From assembly GCF_029168945.1 (NCBI RefSeq), contig NC_083607.1, positions 34,953,257 to 35,017,256 on the forward strand: 64,000 nucleotides of DNA. Reading direction: 5' to 3'. The notes below the pieces were generated by a model. The model saw only the letters and a list, made by a program, of their open reading frames with translations, did no database searches and was not told the DNA's origin. Source of the DNA: Cannabis sativa (taxonomy: Eukaryota; Streptophyta; Magnoliopsida; Rosales; Cannabaceae). Below are positions 1-10,635 of this stretch, piece by piece; the first letter of the stretch is position 1, and every line of letters starts with the position of its first letter. Both the position numbers and the translations under genes were made by a program.

Positions 1-2711
1 AAAGATATTTATTTATCTTCTTTAATTTTTATTTATAAAATAACATTTAATTTTTAAAACTAGTTAGCAAATTTTGAAATGATATTTAGGTTAGTTGAAA
101 CCTAATTTTTCAAAATTGTAGGTTTAATTTTAAATATTTTTTTATTAATAATTTCGAAATATATATATATATATATTTAATTTTAAATTTCAAAATATAT
201 ATTTTTTTATTATTTATTTAATTTTTTGAAATTTAATTATTTAAAATTAAATAAATCCTATATCCAACTATCCAGCTAACCTTGTTGCAGGAGTATGTGG
301 TTTTAGCTTGTTTGTAAGTTTTTAAAACCTATTATTACTTGATTGCAGATAGTCATGGTTAACTTGTTGACAGATCCAATGACCTGATTTTAACTCATGG
401 CTCCCTTGGTCAAGTAAATAATTTGTAACAGGTATATTTTACAATCTTCTTTCATCTGTGAATGACCTAGCAACATGATAGGATCCATCCAAATGTGTGC
501 TTGTGTGAGCCTATATGTTTATTTTATTATATAGATGCATATAGGTTGTTGCTAAATAAAATGTCACACCCTGATAGATTTTATTAAGGTCCATTTAGTT
601 TTTGGACCTATTCAATTAATAACAGTTATTTATTTTAAGGTTAAATTCCTCTCTTTTGGGCCTTGTGTGAGAGTTGGGAGCCATAGAAGTGGGTACGACA
701 TACTGAACCCAGCACTCCCCTCACATGAACTACCCCAATTGTGAAGGCCCATTTGCCTGATTTGAATAACTGTGCTAGGTTAATTATATTAGTTTGACCT
801 AATAAAATTGAATTAGCAACATAATTAACTTTTAAAATATATGAAAATTTATTTTCATTTTAATATTTTAAAGTTAATTTTTTAAGAAAAACACTTCGTT
901 TTAGATATTATTTTTAGACAAACTATTTGTATTTTTCTTGTATTTAATTAAATAAAGAATTTTAACTAACTAGATTCTTTTGTGGAGCTTATTTAATTAA
1001 ATATTCCTATTTAAGTTATAAATTAGTTATATTAACTAATTTTTCATATCTAACTTAAATTTGAATATTTTATTTAAATTTAAAATTAATTGAGGAATCC
1101 TAGGCATTAGTTATTAAAGATTGTTAAGATATTTTTTTAAGTTAGTTTTAAACTTAAAATGGAATATTTTTCAAATTAAGTGGTTACAACTTAATTTTTG
1201 ATATTTAATTAAATCTAAATTTGAAAATATTTAAGTTCTAGATTTTTTCTATGACAACTTAAATAAGATACTTTTTCAAATTTTTGTTGAAAAGATACTT
1301 AGTCAAATAAGATATTTTCTAAATAGTTATTTCTAGACTACTTATTATTTCTAATATTTAAATAGGAAAATATTATACATTGTGAAATTAATTATTTAAA
1401 TAATTAATTTTGGTACAATTTTTATTTTAAGTATATTTTTTCCTAGTATTAAACTAAAGATGAATAATTAAGCTTTCTCTATACTTAATTATTTATTTCT
1501 TGAATTTAATACATTTAATTAAATTAAAAAATTAAATATCTAAGTTGATTCTCATCATGATACTTAAATATTTACTTTTCATGACACTTAATTAAATAGA
1601 AAATTATTTTTTAGTTGAAATTTAATTTTTCAACTTAAATTTAAATAATTTTCAAAATATATTTTTTCTTTATTTTATTAATCAATTTCGAAATTGCATT
1701 TTAATTATGCAAGATGATTTTAAATTTATCTTGAAAAATAGATTAAGTTGTAAATTAATTATTTATTTTAATTAATTCTTGGACCAACTTGAATCAATGA
1801 TTTTTTCATTTATTGATTAATTTAAAATAAATGAATTAAAATATATTATTATTAGAAATTGAATTAATTAGTCAAAGGAAAATCTAGATAGGTGATATTT
1901 TTGCATGAAGTATTTTTTTTCTAAGTATTTATTATTTAGTATTTCGAAAATATAGTTTTATACTTTATTTTTCAAAATCCAATAAATATATTCTTATAAA
2001 AATTTATTTTAAGTTGCTAATTAATTTAAATTAATACAACTTAAATTAATTTTTCTTAATATTTATAATTCAAAATTACTACTAAGATGGAAATAATTCA
2101 TTTTATTTCAATCACCATCTAAGTATAATTTTATAAATATTAAATTAAATTCTTATTTAGAATTTTTTATTCTTAATTCGAATTTAATGAATATATTTTA
2201 TTAGAATAATAAAGAAAATACATTTTAAAGAATGAGCTTTATTATTATTAAGATATTCGATCTCTATTATTTGTTTTACATCGAGTTTGTTTTAGTGAGT
2301 AATCCTCCCTAATGGAGGAACGTTCATTAGCAATTTCGCACCGTTTAATCTCGAAAGATAAGTAGTTTGTAAGTGTTTTATATGGTATGGATCACCCTAA
2401 TGGTGGCGACCATGTTTGACTTGCAAATTATAAAACAATGGTAGAAGCTCATAAGATAGAATAGCCTTGACTCTCGCCTAAACGGGACAACGCTGGATTC
2501 CAATCTTGATCGAATAAAAGGTTGCTAGAATGTTTAACATTTTAGATGAGCTGACAACTCTATTCAATAGATGGTACCTTTGACTCTCGCTTAAACGGGA
2601 CACTGATATCAGTTTGTTGAAAAACCTTGGAAATTATTTAGGATTGTATTTTTTAGTATTTTCTCTTATCATTCCTACATGCTATGTGCTTATAATTTCT
2701 GAATTGATTTT
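1..2711 (+). other. AT-rich non-coding leader of element A
   Basis: No long frame is present. The sequence aligns with the leaders of B (about 17660-20560), G (about 47870-50690) and, inverted, E, F and H. From about 2280 it becomes less AT-rich. It then holds two hairpins with CTAAT loops (2304-2318 and 2393-2405) and two copies of GACTCTCGCYTAAACGGGAC (2469-2488 and 2582-2601). A T-rich tract ending TTTTGTAG at 2760, about 17 bases before the gag start, resembles a 3' splice site. An AT microsatellite lies near 160-177. Confidence 0.75.
2304..2405 (+). other. Pair of leader hairpins with CTAAT loops, element A
   Basis: CCTCC-CTAAT-GGAGG spans 2304-2318 and CACC-CTAAT-GGTG spans 2393-2405. 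Both are present at matching places in B, E and G. The pairing and the shared five-base loop are seen directly. A role in RNA packaging or dimerisation is inference. Confidence 0.6.
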
Positions 2712-2774
2712 GTGTTAAACCATTATTTATTTCTATTTGTTGATTTCTATTATTTTGTAGTATCCTGTATAACC

Positions 2775-3644
2775 ATGATGAATTCTATGTTATCACAGTT
2801 GACTGAAAATAAGCTAAATGGATCTAACTTTCCTAAATGGAATGAGAACATTAATATTGCTCTCATAGGAGAAAGTATCTTGTTTGTGTTAACTAAGCCG
2901 TCTCCTGAAGTGCTAGGGGATAATGCATCTAAAACTGTGAAAGAAAAGTATGAGCGATGGCAGAAAGAAAATGTCAGAGCTCTATACTTTATGCTTTCCA
3001 GCATGGTTGACACCCTCAAAACTCGGTTTTCTAAAACCGAAAAGGCTGCTGAAGTAATGACGAAGTTAACTGAGCTATTCGGTAGGGCATCTCTTCAGTC
3101 TCGCTTTGACGCGACTAAGAAGTACATCAATGCACGGATGGAACCCCATCAAAACGTGCGTGATCATGTTCTCCTCATGGCAAGTTATTTCCAAGAAGCC
3201 CAGGATCATGGTGCTGAAATGGATCATACTACTCAAGTAAGCCTTATCTTGAATAGTCTGACTCCAGCATTTCTGCTCTATACATCAAATTATGTCATGA
3301 ATAAGAAGGACATAGACTTTCATGAGTTAGTTAATGACCTTCAGACTTATGAAAATTTGATTGGAGGACCCAAGAAGAAAGGGAGTAAGGCTCAAAATTC
3401 TGGGAATGGTAATGGGACGGTCAAACCTGAAGCAAATGTTTCCTCTGTTTCTAAACCCAAATCGAAGAAGAAGTGGAAAAACACCAAGAAGCATGCAAAA
3501 GTCATGAAAAACAAAAAGGTTGCTGCTTCTGGTGATGCTACACTCAAAGGAAAGTGTTTCTACTGCAATGAGAAAGGTCATTGGAAACCCCAGTGTCCTA
3601 AACTTCTTGCAAAGAAACAAGGTATTTCTTTTTATAAACTTTAA
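2775..3644 (+). CDS. gag: Copia Gag protein, complete frame, element A
   Basis: This encodes the retrotransposon nucleocapsid protein of about 289 residues, which assembles cytoplasmic particles around element RNA. The N-terminal part (LNGSNFPKWNENI...) matches the plant Copia Gag family (UBN2 / retrotran_gag_2). A lysine-rich stretch (KKKGSK, KSKKKWKNTKK) follows, then a CX2CX4HX4C zinc knuckle with C261, C264, H269 and C274. The frame extends upstream to 2712. I prefer the ATG pair at 2775/2778 because element G starts at the ATG equivalent to 2778 and the upstream part is not conserved. No protease or pol continues the frame, unlike a full Copia polyprotein. The preserved frame beside decayed pol suggests Gag stayed useful to the family. 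Confidence 0.85.
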   Translation: MMNSMLSQLTENKLNGSNFPKWNENINIALIGESILFVLTKPSPEVLGDNASKTVKEKYERWQKENVRALYFMLSSMVDTLKTRFSKTEKAAEVMTKLTELFGRASLQSRFDATKKYINARMEPHQNVRDHVLLMASYFQEAQDHGAEMDHTTQVSLILNSLTPAFLLYTSNYVMNKKDIDFHELVNDLQTYENLIGGPKKKGSKAQNSGNGNGTVKPEANVSSVSKPKSKKKWKNTKKHAKVMKNKKVAASGDATLKGKCFYCNEKGHWKPQCPKLLAKKQGISFYKL

Positions 3645-3720
3645 GAGTTTTAGTGAATTATTATCCAATTGGATTTATGATTTTGGACTAACTTTGTTTA
3701 TTTGTTTCTTCTTCTTATAG
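3622..3720 (+). other. Possible short intron at the end of element A gag
   Basis: A GT at 3622 follows CAAG, and a pyrimidine-rich tract ends CTTCTTATAG at 3720, giving 99 bases. Element G has the same signals at 61705-61804. Removing it would replace the last residues of Gag with a few different ones before an early stop. It could equally be an AT-rich remnant, and use is not shown by sequence alone. Confidence 0.3.
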
Positions 3721-5427
3721 GCCAAGCTACTTGAACTCAGATGTTATCTTCATGAGTTAAATCGAAAAGCTGGACCACGGGTGAAGTCGTCCAAGATGAA
3801 GATGAAGCTCTTTCTATCTATTTTTTGAATTAATTGTTTTACTTTAAAGACAATTTGGATTTCGAATTTTAGTTAGGGATATTTATCCCTGTTTTTCTCA
3901 TTTTGTTGCAATACATTTTCTTTATAATTAATAAAGTTTATTTTATTTTTCGAATTCAAACCAATTGCAATTTATGAGATTGAGCTTCATTTACTTTATC
4001 TTTCAACACAATTACCACATTATATTTATATGTTTGTATGTGTAAGTATTTTTATTATTGATGCGAATTCTATAATATTTACAACTCTTCATAGAGTTAT
4101 ATTAAATAAACACTAGAAATTACTTCTATGTTTATTAATAATTGTTAATCCTAATACAATTATTAAGAATTTGTTTAATAAAAGGATTTTTTGATCTGAT
4201 AGGGGTGGAGAAAAGTTAAGAAAACTATGCAGTTCAACGATCTTTTATATCTATTGAACTCTAGATTGTATTCAACTCCACATTAACTTTATAACACTTA
4301 GAGAATCATGATCTTTACAACCTTTAGGGGTGGATCATAATCTCTATATACTTAGGGGTGGAGTTTACTCCATAATACCCTGTGTAACACATATTTTCTT
4401 TAAACATGGTAGTAATATAATGACTTAGCTATTATCAATATAAATCCTTGAGCTTGATTGTATGTTCCAATTCGTTTTACTGTTGTAGTAAAAATTGATA
4501 CCTATAAAAGTTCTTTAATAATGTTTCACACTACCTTAATTGAGTGGGAGAATTTTAAAATTCTTTACCCATCTTCATTAGGTTAACACTTGTGATAGGA
4601 ACTTAAGAACACTACTGAAAAGCAAATCTAACCATTCATGTGGATAGATATAACTTATCAGAATTATGAGAATAAGATACAAGAACTCTAGTTCAGTCTA
4701 TTCGAATGACTTGAACTATGAATTCTTAATCCTCATAAAATTTTATGGTATCTTAATTTTGATTACTTAATCCCTAGCAAGTATTTTTCACTTCAAATAC
4801 TAGTCTGCTATGTTGATGACTTGGTCTTAACTTAAAGTTCCAGACTAATACATAAATCACAACTAGATAACTCTCCAAACAATAAAGACGTTAAAAGTAT
4901 TTTTAACCAGACATCTTCTATTGAGTGGGAGCTATCTGAGATGTAATCAAATATGGAACATTAGAAGATATTCAAGAAAGGTTTATGAAAGTGATCTATA
5001 TGTTAGATATTAAGGAATTGTATATCAGTTATCCTTGTATCTTCACCAACTCATTTGAAATTATGAGATGGTGGTTACCTTGGGAGTGGAGGAATTATTC
5101 TATAATAATTCAAGCTCTACCAGAGAAGATTTATAACTTTGTAAATTCGAAATTACCAGAAAGTTATTTTACTGAAGAAAAGTCTACGCTGTATTATCTC
5201 AATTTCATATTTTAAAATATGAGAGATATGTCTTCTGTTTATTCAAATGTACTTTAAAACAGTAAGATTTCAGTATCCCTTGATAAGTAATGCATATAGT
5301 TAAGGTTGTTTCATAAATGTATTTATGAACTAGTTTCCAGAAGTTTGGGTGGATTCAAATATACTACACTTGATCTGAAGATCAAGACATCAGATTGACT
5401 TATTTGCATACTTTGTTTTATATTAGT
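3721..5427 (+). pseudogene. Decayed Copia pol remnant, element A
   Basis: There is no usable frame, but landmarks survive. At 4195-4250 the bases CTGATAGGGGTGGA...ATGCAGTTCAACGATC match the integrase block around the second catalytic Asp (TDRGG) seen in H at 55550-55600. At 4905-4975 the bases resemble the RT/RNase H junction (RPDI...RYQSN...EHW), also seen in decayed form in B. The motif AGGGGTGGA recurs at 4201, 4326 and 4354. Most of protease, integrase, RT and RNase H cannot be read. A 76-codon frame at 4985-5215 is not recognised and is probably chance. Confidence 0.65.
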
Positions 5428-5438
5428 GCAAGTGGGAG
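5428..5438 (+). other. Polypurine tract, element A
   Basis: GCAAGTGGGAG lies two bases before the 3' LTR start, TGTTGGGTTTTATGCCC. The same tract precedes the 3' LTRs of B, G and, inverted, H. It is the expected primer site for plus-strand DNA synthesis. Confidence 0.75.
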
Positions 5439-5440
5439 TT

Positions 5441-5713
5441 TGTTGGGTTTTATGCCCTAAATAAAACTTTTTACAATCTGATTAGTTAACAATATAAGAA
5501 ATTTGAAGTGATTTATGTTTGCATGAATTTTACATGCTAATGGTTTAATATGTTTATTACATTTACACACAAAATCAGTTAAATCCAGATCATATGTTTA
5601 TTCACAATTACAGAATTGTCAACACAGTGGAATGTGATTGTGATCATATGAATCAAAAGACAAAGTCCCTGTTTCACCAATGTTTTGGATTTACACTAAT
5701 GTGATAATCAGCG
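5441..5713 (+). repeat. 3' LTR of element A, first segment
   Basis: It starts TGTTGGGTTTTATGCCCTAA and breaks at 5713, where element B begins with its own TGTTGGG. The LTR resumes at 25126 after the duplicated CAGCG. Confidence 0.88.
5709..5713. repeat. Left TSD of element B (CAGCG)
   Basis: CAGCG directly precedes the first LTR base of B. The identical CAGCG follows its last base at 25121-25125. Together they prove insertion into the LTR of A. Confidence 0.9.
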
Positions 5714-6964
5714 TGTTGGGTTTTATGCCCTAAATAAAACTCATTTCAATATAATCAGATTTACTTATTAATATAGATCAGAAATAACATTTAATGTTGC
5801 ATGGTTCACATGATTTATTTCATGATTATATGTACATAATGTATAAATTCATCTGAAACCCTTTTCACATACTTGATCCTATTTATTGTGCCGTCAACAC
5901 ATTGGAAAGTAAACATGACTATGTGAATAAAGTTTCCAAGATTTATCAGACATAGGGTTTTACTGATATGATAATCTACAACAGAGTTTACTTGCATTTG
6001 GAGAAATGCTATGTTCTTTCCAGAGCATTGGTTAAAGTAAAGCTCAGGTTGGATGCATGGAGTATGCATCGGAAGGGACCGATATTGAACTTTGACTTAG
6101 ATTTAATCAAACTTACCGTAAAATCTATTCAAGTCAATATCGCCAAGTTGATCCTAGATCAAATGTTCTTAATCCTGTTATGATTAGGCTCAATCTTGAA
6201 AGGCTATTCGTGTTCTTTGATTTGTTAGTTAAGCCTACTTTTAGGTCAGGGTGATACGTACATTTTGGGAACACGGTAGTGCAATTGAGTGGGAGCGGTA
6301 GCATAAACATGGAATCTATAGCTTCTATCTGGCGAATAGTAAGCAAAGGATGATCTCCTTCGAGCTTGACCAAACGAACATAAATGGTGGAGTACTCATT
6401 TCACATAAGCTGAAATATCATTTATACGGGGTCAAGTGTTTTAAGGAATAAATACATTGTAGGGTGTAACGGTAATTTAATCCCTTTACAGTGTAGATCA
6501 TTCATATAGAGGATCATTGATCGCATTAGGATTATACTAATGGATAACTAATGATGTGTCTATATGGTGGAACATATAGAGCATTCTATATACTGAGAGT
6601 GCAATTCTAAGTTCTATGCGTGGATTCAACGAAGAATTAATAAGTTAGTGAATTTTAGTGCTAAATTCTTGATCAACTTATTGGAAGCTCGGTTATATAG
6701 ACCCATGGTCCCCCCACTAGTTGAGATAATATTGCTTGTAAGACTCATGTAATTGGTTTTGATTAATCAATTATAATTCTCAAATTAGACTATGTCTTTT
6801 TGTGAATTTTTCACTAAGTAAGGGCGAAATTGTAAAGAAAGAGTTTTAGGGGCATATTTGTTAATTATGATACTTTGTATAGTTCAATTAATAAATATGA
6901 TAAATGACAATATTATTTAATAATTATTTATAGTTATTAAATAGTTAGAATTGGCATTTAAATG
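5714..6964 (+). repeat. 5' LTR of element B, first segment
   Basis: It starts TGTTGGGTTTTATGCCC and matches the 3' LTR of B from 23243. It is broken after AAATG (6960-6964) by Gypsy element C and resumes at 16349. Confidence 0.9.
6960..6964. repeat. Left TSD of element C (AAATG)
   Basis: AAATG is repeated at 16344-16348. The uninterrupted site in the 3' LTR of B reads ...TTTAAATGATTG.... This confirms the exact junction. Confidence 0.92.
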
Positions 6965-7393
6965 TGTAAAGCCCGCTTAGTTAATTTGGAAATTAGCAGT
7001 TGTTTATGTTTAATCATGAAATTATTTATAGCCATTTAAATAATTTATTATGGATATTTATGGAATTCAGATATGCATGAGTATGTTATCAGTAGCTTTT
7101 ATATTTCGCATTTCCGGTGTCCGGTATTTTGGAAAGCGGCGTTTGGCTCAGTAGAAATCACAACTTAGTATGTTAGTATTTTGGGGACGGGTTTTAGACA
7201 TTGGGAATGTCGGGAATGGCCGGGAATTTAGAATGTCCCAAAAATACCCCTTTAGTATGATTTTCATGATTTTATGGTGGAGGGGCAAAATGGTCTTTTT
7301 GCCCCATTAGTGTTTTGTCTTTTGTGGCTTTATGAGATGGAAAATTAAATGTTTATTTTTATTATACATGGCTGAAATAAATGAGAAATGTGA

Positions 7394-7400
7394 TTTATAA
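7394..7400 (+). promoter_or_regulatory. Probable TATA box of the Gypsy C LTR
   Basis: TTTATAA is followed within about 60-100 bases by CT-rich DNA (CTCTCTCTTCCTCCCTC). The diverged D LTR keeps the same arrangement at 27264-27270. The start of transcription is not visible directly. Confidence 0.5.
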
Positions 7401-7569
7401 TATTCTTTTCTTAAAAATTCAACACTTAGTCAAATTTTAAAAGAAATTACAAAACACTCAAAGCTCTCTCTTCCTCCCTCTTTTCGGCTTGGTGTTGGCT
7501 GCTAGGGCAGGGATTTTCTCCTCAATTTCTTGTGATTTTTCTTCTCCTCTAAGTGTAATTCAAGTGTAG

Positions 7570-7839
7570 GTAAGATCCTTGAAATTGTCCTTCTATATTT
7601 TCTTGAATTTTAAGTGAAAATGGAAGAAAATGCATGTGAGTTTGGGAGATGTTGCTGCTGTGTTTTTATTGTTGATTTGTGAAGATTAAAGCATGATTAT
7701 TGTTGTTGATTGAGCTGTGTTGAAAGCATGTTGGATTGATTGTTTAAAGTTTGAGTTTTATATGCAAAAATGTGGTTTTTGGAGTAAAATAGTGTGATTA
7801 TGTTTCTGTGAATTGCTGGGTGTTCTTGTATGTTTTCAG
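7570..7839 (+). other. Possible leader intron in the Gypsy C LTR
   Basis: TGTAG|GTAAGA at 7570 and TGTTTTCAG ending at 7839 give 270 bases. The diverged D LTR has signals of similar spacing (27449-27716, 268 bases). Conservation of the signals while the body diverges supports splicing, but this remains inference. Confidence 0.4.
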
Positions 7840-8084
7840 AGATGATTATATGCTTACTTGAGTAGAATTAAATAGGTTAGGATGCATGTTAGGTGGTTTT
7901 GCTCAAGCTTGAGTTTGGAACTCAAAGCTTGAGCTCCAATGGTGAATTTTGCATATGTGTTTTCTGGGTAGGTTTGATGCTCTAGAATTGTTATTTGGGG
8001 CATATAGAACAGGTCTGGAAAGTTTGGGACCAATTTGGTTTGAATTGGTCAAGTTATGGGAATTTTTGGTTGCTGCCTGCGAGG

Positions 8085-8176
8085 AACCGGAATTCCGGTT
8101 GAGCATCCGGAATTCCGGATGGGGGTTCAGAATTTCCCAGAACCGGAATTCCGGTTGGGCAACCGGTCTGCCGGTT
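8085..8176 (+). repeat. Array of CCGG-containing palindromes in the Gypsy C LTR
   Basis: AACCGGAATTCCGGTT (8085-8100 and 8141-8156), ATCCGGAATTCCGGAT (8105-8120) and AACCGG-TCTG-CCGGTT (8161-8176) form four palindromes in 92 bases. The D 3' LTR holds the equivalent array at 35255-35346. The other two LTR copies have damaged versions. Confidence 0.85.
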
Positions 8177-8509
8177 GGGGGATTTTTCAGAACCCTAGTT
8201 TTCCTCGTTTTTGGGTTTTTAGGGGTATTGCCATGCTTTTTATCGATAGGGAAACTTTTAGTTTCAAGTTTTAGTCCCCGGGAAGTGATTTAGCGTGTCA
8301 CTTATAGCGTTGTGATTTTTATGGTTTAGGAGCCAGTAATCCGCCGTTCAGCTTCAGTTCCAGTCAGGTTGACCGGCACACCTGAAATCGGAATCCAGGT
8401 AAGATTAGTATAACAGTATGCATATGTAGATTACATGTTTAGCGAGCATGTAGGAAGCCTGTTAGATTACATTAGTTGTATGTTGGCTTCGAACCATCCA
8501 ACCCTGTCA

Positions 8510-8739
8510 CGTCGGTACAGGCTGGAGTATGACCAGCAGCCGGAGTATGACCGGTTTGACCGATCAGGCTGACACTTGGTTGGTGGTTCCGTGCTATTGA
8601 CGTATCCCGTCGGTACAGGCTGGAGTATGACCAGCAGCCGGAGTATGACCGGTTCGACCGATCAGGAGGATATAGTAACACGTCGGTACAGGCTGGAGTA
8701 TGACCAGCAGCCGGAGTATGACCGGTTCGACCGATCAGG
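8510..8739 (+). repeat. Three 59-base repeats in the Gypsy C LTR
   Basis: Copies start at 8510, 8608 and 8681, each beginning CGTCGGTACAGG and ending ACCGATCAGG. Inside each unit GGAGTATGACC occurs twice. The repeats create chance minus-strand frames that I do not treat as genes. All four Gypsy LTRs carry them with local differences. Confidence 0.85.
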
Positions 8740-8787
8740 TTGTTACGTGTCAATAGTACCGTCCCTATGAACGTTCAGAACTCAGTA

Positions 8788-8865
8788 CCATGTTGGACAT
8801 GGCAGTAGTGGCTCAGTACCATGTTGGACATGGCAGTAGCGGGACTCAGTATCGTGTTGGACACG
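8788..8865 (+). repeat. Three TTGGA-loop hairpins in the Gypsy C LTR
   Basis: CCATG-TTGGA-CATGG occurs at 8788-8802 and 8819-8833, and CGTG-TTGGA-CACG at 8853-8865. The third copy changes both sides of one base pair (A:T to G:C) and keeps the loop, a covariation that suggests selection on pairing. Confidence 0.7.
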
Positions 8866-9284
8866 GCAGTTAGTATCATGTATGAGTATTATTATGCTTT
8901 TCTTACTGAGTCTGTCGACTCACAGTTTATGTTCATGTGTAGGTAAAAGCAAGGCTATAGCTGATGGACCGTGAGCGAGCTTATGAGATTGTACATGTCG
9001 GGGCGGTTAGGCCTGGAGCGTACGATCATCGGGACAGCGAGGCTGATTTTTGTAACTGGTCGTTAGACGACTTTTATTTTTGTAACAGTTAATCAGTTAA
9101 ATCTTTTTGTAAATGATTTTTATAATCGGGATCCCGAGTCTTTTGTAATATTGTTTATAAGTTTAATTAAAAAGCAAAATTTTAATTAATCACGTTTTTC
9201 CATAAACCTCGTTGATTAGCAACGAGCTGCACAGTATGTTTAAAACTCACGTAATACGCCTATGGTAGTTAGGGTGTTACAATT

Positions 9285-9297
9285 TGGTATCAGAGCC
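9285..9297 (+). other. Primer binding site of element C
   Basis: TGGTATCAGAGCC lies three bases after the LTR end. It matches the classic plant initiator-methionine tRNA PBS. Confidence 0.9.
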
Positions 9298-9564
9298 GCC
9301 GTGTTGTCTTAGAAGATCGTCACGACATGTACAATCATCATCAGCAGTTAGCTCGGTTCACGGTTCAGTAAGCCTTTATTGCTTTAGTAGTTTATTTTAT
9401 TCAGTTATGAAAAAGAAAAGCCTGTTAGGAAGCATGTTAGTAGCCTGATAGTAGAATAGGCGCATGTTTCATTTTTTTTTAATTTCCAAATTAAGCGGCA
9501 TTAGTAAGCTCTCGATGATCGTGACCTGAGTGCCAACTCGGGATTTCGAGGCGGTTCAGACTAG

Positions 9565-10635
9565 ATGGACGCCAGACGAAATGTTAGGAGTCAGGGCATC
9601 TCAGTCGGGTCAGATCAAGGTCAAGGAGCTCAGTTCCCCTCAAGTGTTATGGGCCGAGGTAGAGGTCCCAGGGGCAGGGTTCGCGGTTGGAGTGATGTTA
9701 ACTCGCCGCAGGCTGCCCAAGTCAATCAGGAAGCCCAGAATTGGGAAGTTACGGTTTGCGGAAATACAAGCCCGGATAGAAGAGCAAGATCTCGGGATTC
9801 AGAGGTTGAGACAGCAGGGTGCTCTTGCAGTCCCAAAGGCTCGTAGTTCCGGTGGCACCGCCCCTCGCCGCCTGTGCCGAGATAGTGGTGGCGGCCATTA
9901 GATTGGAACCTTGGTATGAACGGTTCCGGAAGCAGGCACCTCCGGTTTTCCTGGGAGGTCCGGATGTAGTGAAAGCCGAGCATTGGCTGACGGTGATCAC
10001 CAAGATTCTGAATTTTATGGGTGTCACCGGGAACGACAGAGTGGTGAGTGCCACTTTTCAGTTTTAAGAAGACGCTCTGGTCTTGTGGGACATGGTGTCT
10101 CAGATCCATGACGTCATCTCTATGACCTGGGAAAGGTTTTAGGAACTCTTCAGTGTTAAATGTTATAACGAGGCGGTCAGAAGCGCCAAGAGGAAAGAGT
10201 TCGCCCACCTGACCCAGGGAGAGAATATGAGCATGACGGAATATATTACTCAGTTCAACCGATTGGCGAGGTTAGCCTCGGGATTTGTGCCAACCGATTT
10301 CAGTAAGAAAGAAAAATATCGGGATGGACTTAATGTGAAGATCAAGTACGACCTTATGATCACTACCGACGATAATACCATCTAAGTTGAGATGGCGAAG
10401 AAAGCATGGTGAGCTGAGGGCGCAACTAGATGTATGTGGAATCAGTTAGGACTTCGGAATGTGGCGGGGCTCCTACCCCTTCTGCGTCAGGTTTCAGCAG
10501 GGGAGGTAGTGGTTCGGCCATGGACTGGAGGAGGAAATCATCCACTGCATCCGGTGGCTCGAGGCAGAACAAGAGGTTCCGAGGGAACCAGAATCAAGAC
10601 AGTCGTCAGGCTAGTGTTGAGACCCGTTATTCCTA
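9565..10635 (+). pseudogene. gag: Broken Gypsy gag, element C
   Basis: The start MDARR... matches element D at 29453. The nucleocapsid core is readable in pieces: IVVAAIRLEPWYERFR and GGPDVVKAEHWLTVITKILNFMG in the frame at 9819-10067, then a stop where D reads [13 protein letters not shown]. Further stops and shifts follow (for example TAG/TAA where D has CAG or CAA), so no Gag could be made. Several stops are consistent with C-to-T deamination at CAG/TGG sites, though this copy was not compared with a true ancestor. The zinc knuckle has been deleted further downstream. Confidence 0.85.

Larger units (their letters stand above)
6965..9281 (+). repeat. 5' LTR of Gypsy element C
   Basis: The 2317-base LTR holds a likely TATA box (7394-7400) followed by a CT-rich stretch typical of plant 5' leaders. 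It also has two GTAAGA-type splice donor signals (7570 and 8399), an array of CCGG-containing palindromes (8085-8176), three 59-base repeats (8510-8739) and three TTGGA-loop hairpins (8788-8865). A strong inverted GGGATCCCG-type region lies near 9127. It ends GTGTTACA just before the PBS. No conserved long frame is present. Confidence 0.92.

Noticed and set aside
4540..4550. TTGAGTGGGAG motifs inside the element body as possible central purine tracts (also 4920, 22624, 62657, 63033)
   Set aside because: At the 22624 copy the bases read in frame as pol (CY-VGV-SRYQ), so they are better explained as pol remnants.
4985..5215. 76-codon frame in decayed pol of A
   Set aside because: It matches nothing recognised, and the equivalent stretch in G is interrupted.
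5968..6183. 71-codon frame in the LTR, repeated in other LTRs (23497-23712; 63-codon minus-strand forms at 52807 and 61057)
   Set aside because: It recurs because the LTR DNA is shared. There is no known domain, and overlapping antisense frames are equally conserved.
6134..6373. 79-codon antisense LTR frame, present in four LTR copies
   Set aside because: Same reason; it overlaps the other frame and shows no codon-level constraint by eye.
8472..8753. Minus-strand frame with repeated HTPAAGHTPACTDV
   Set aside because: Product of the 59-base tandem repeats. It is broken in other LTR copies.
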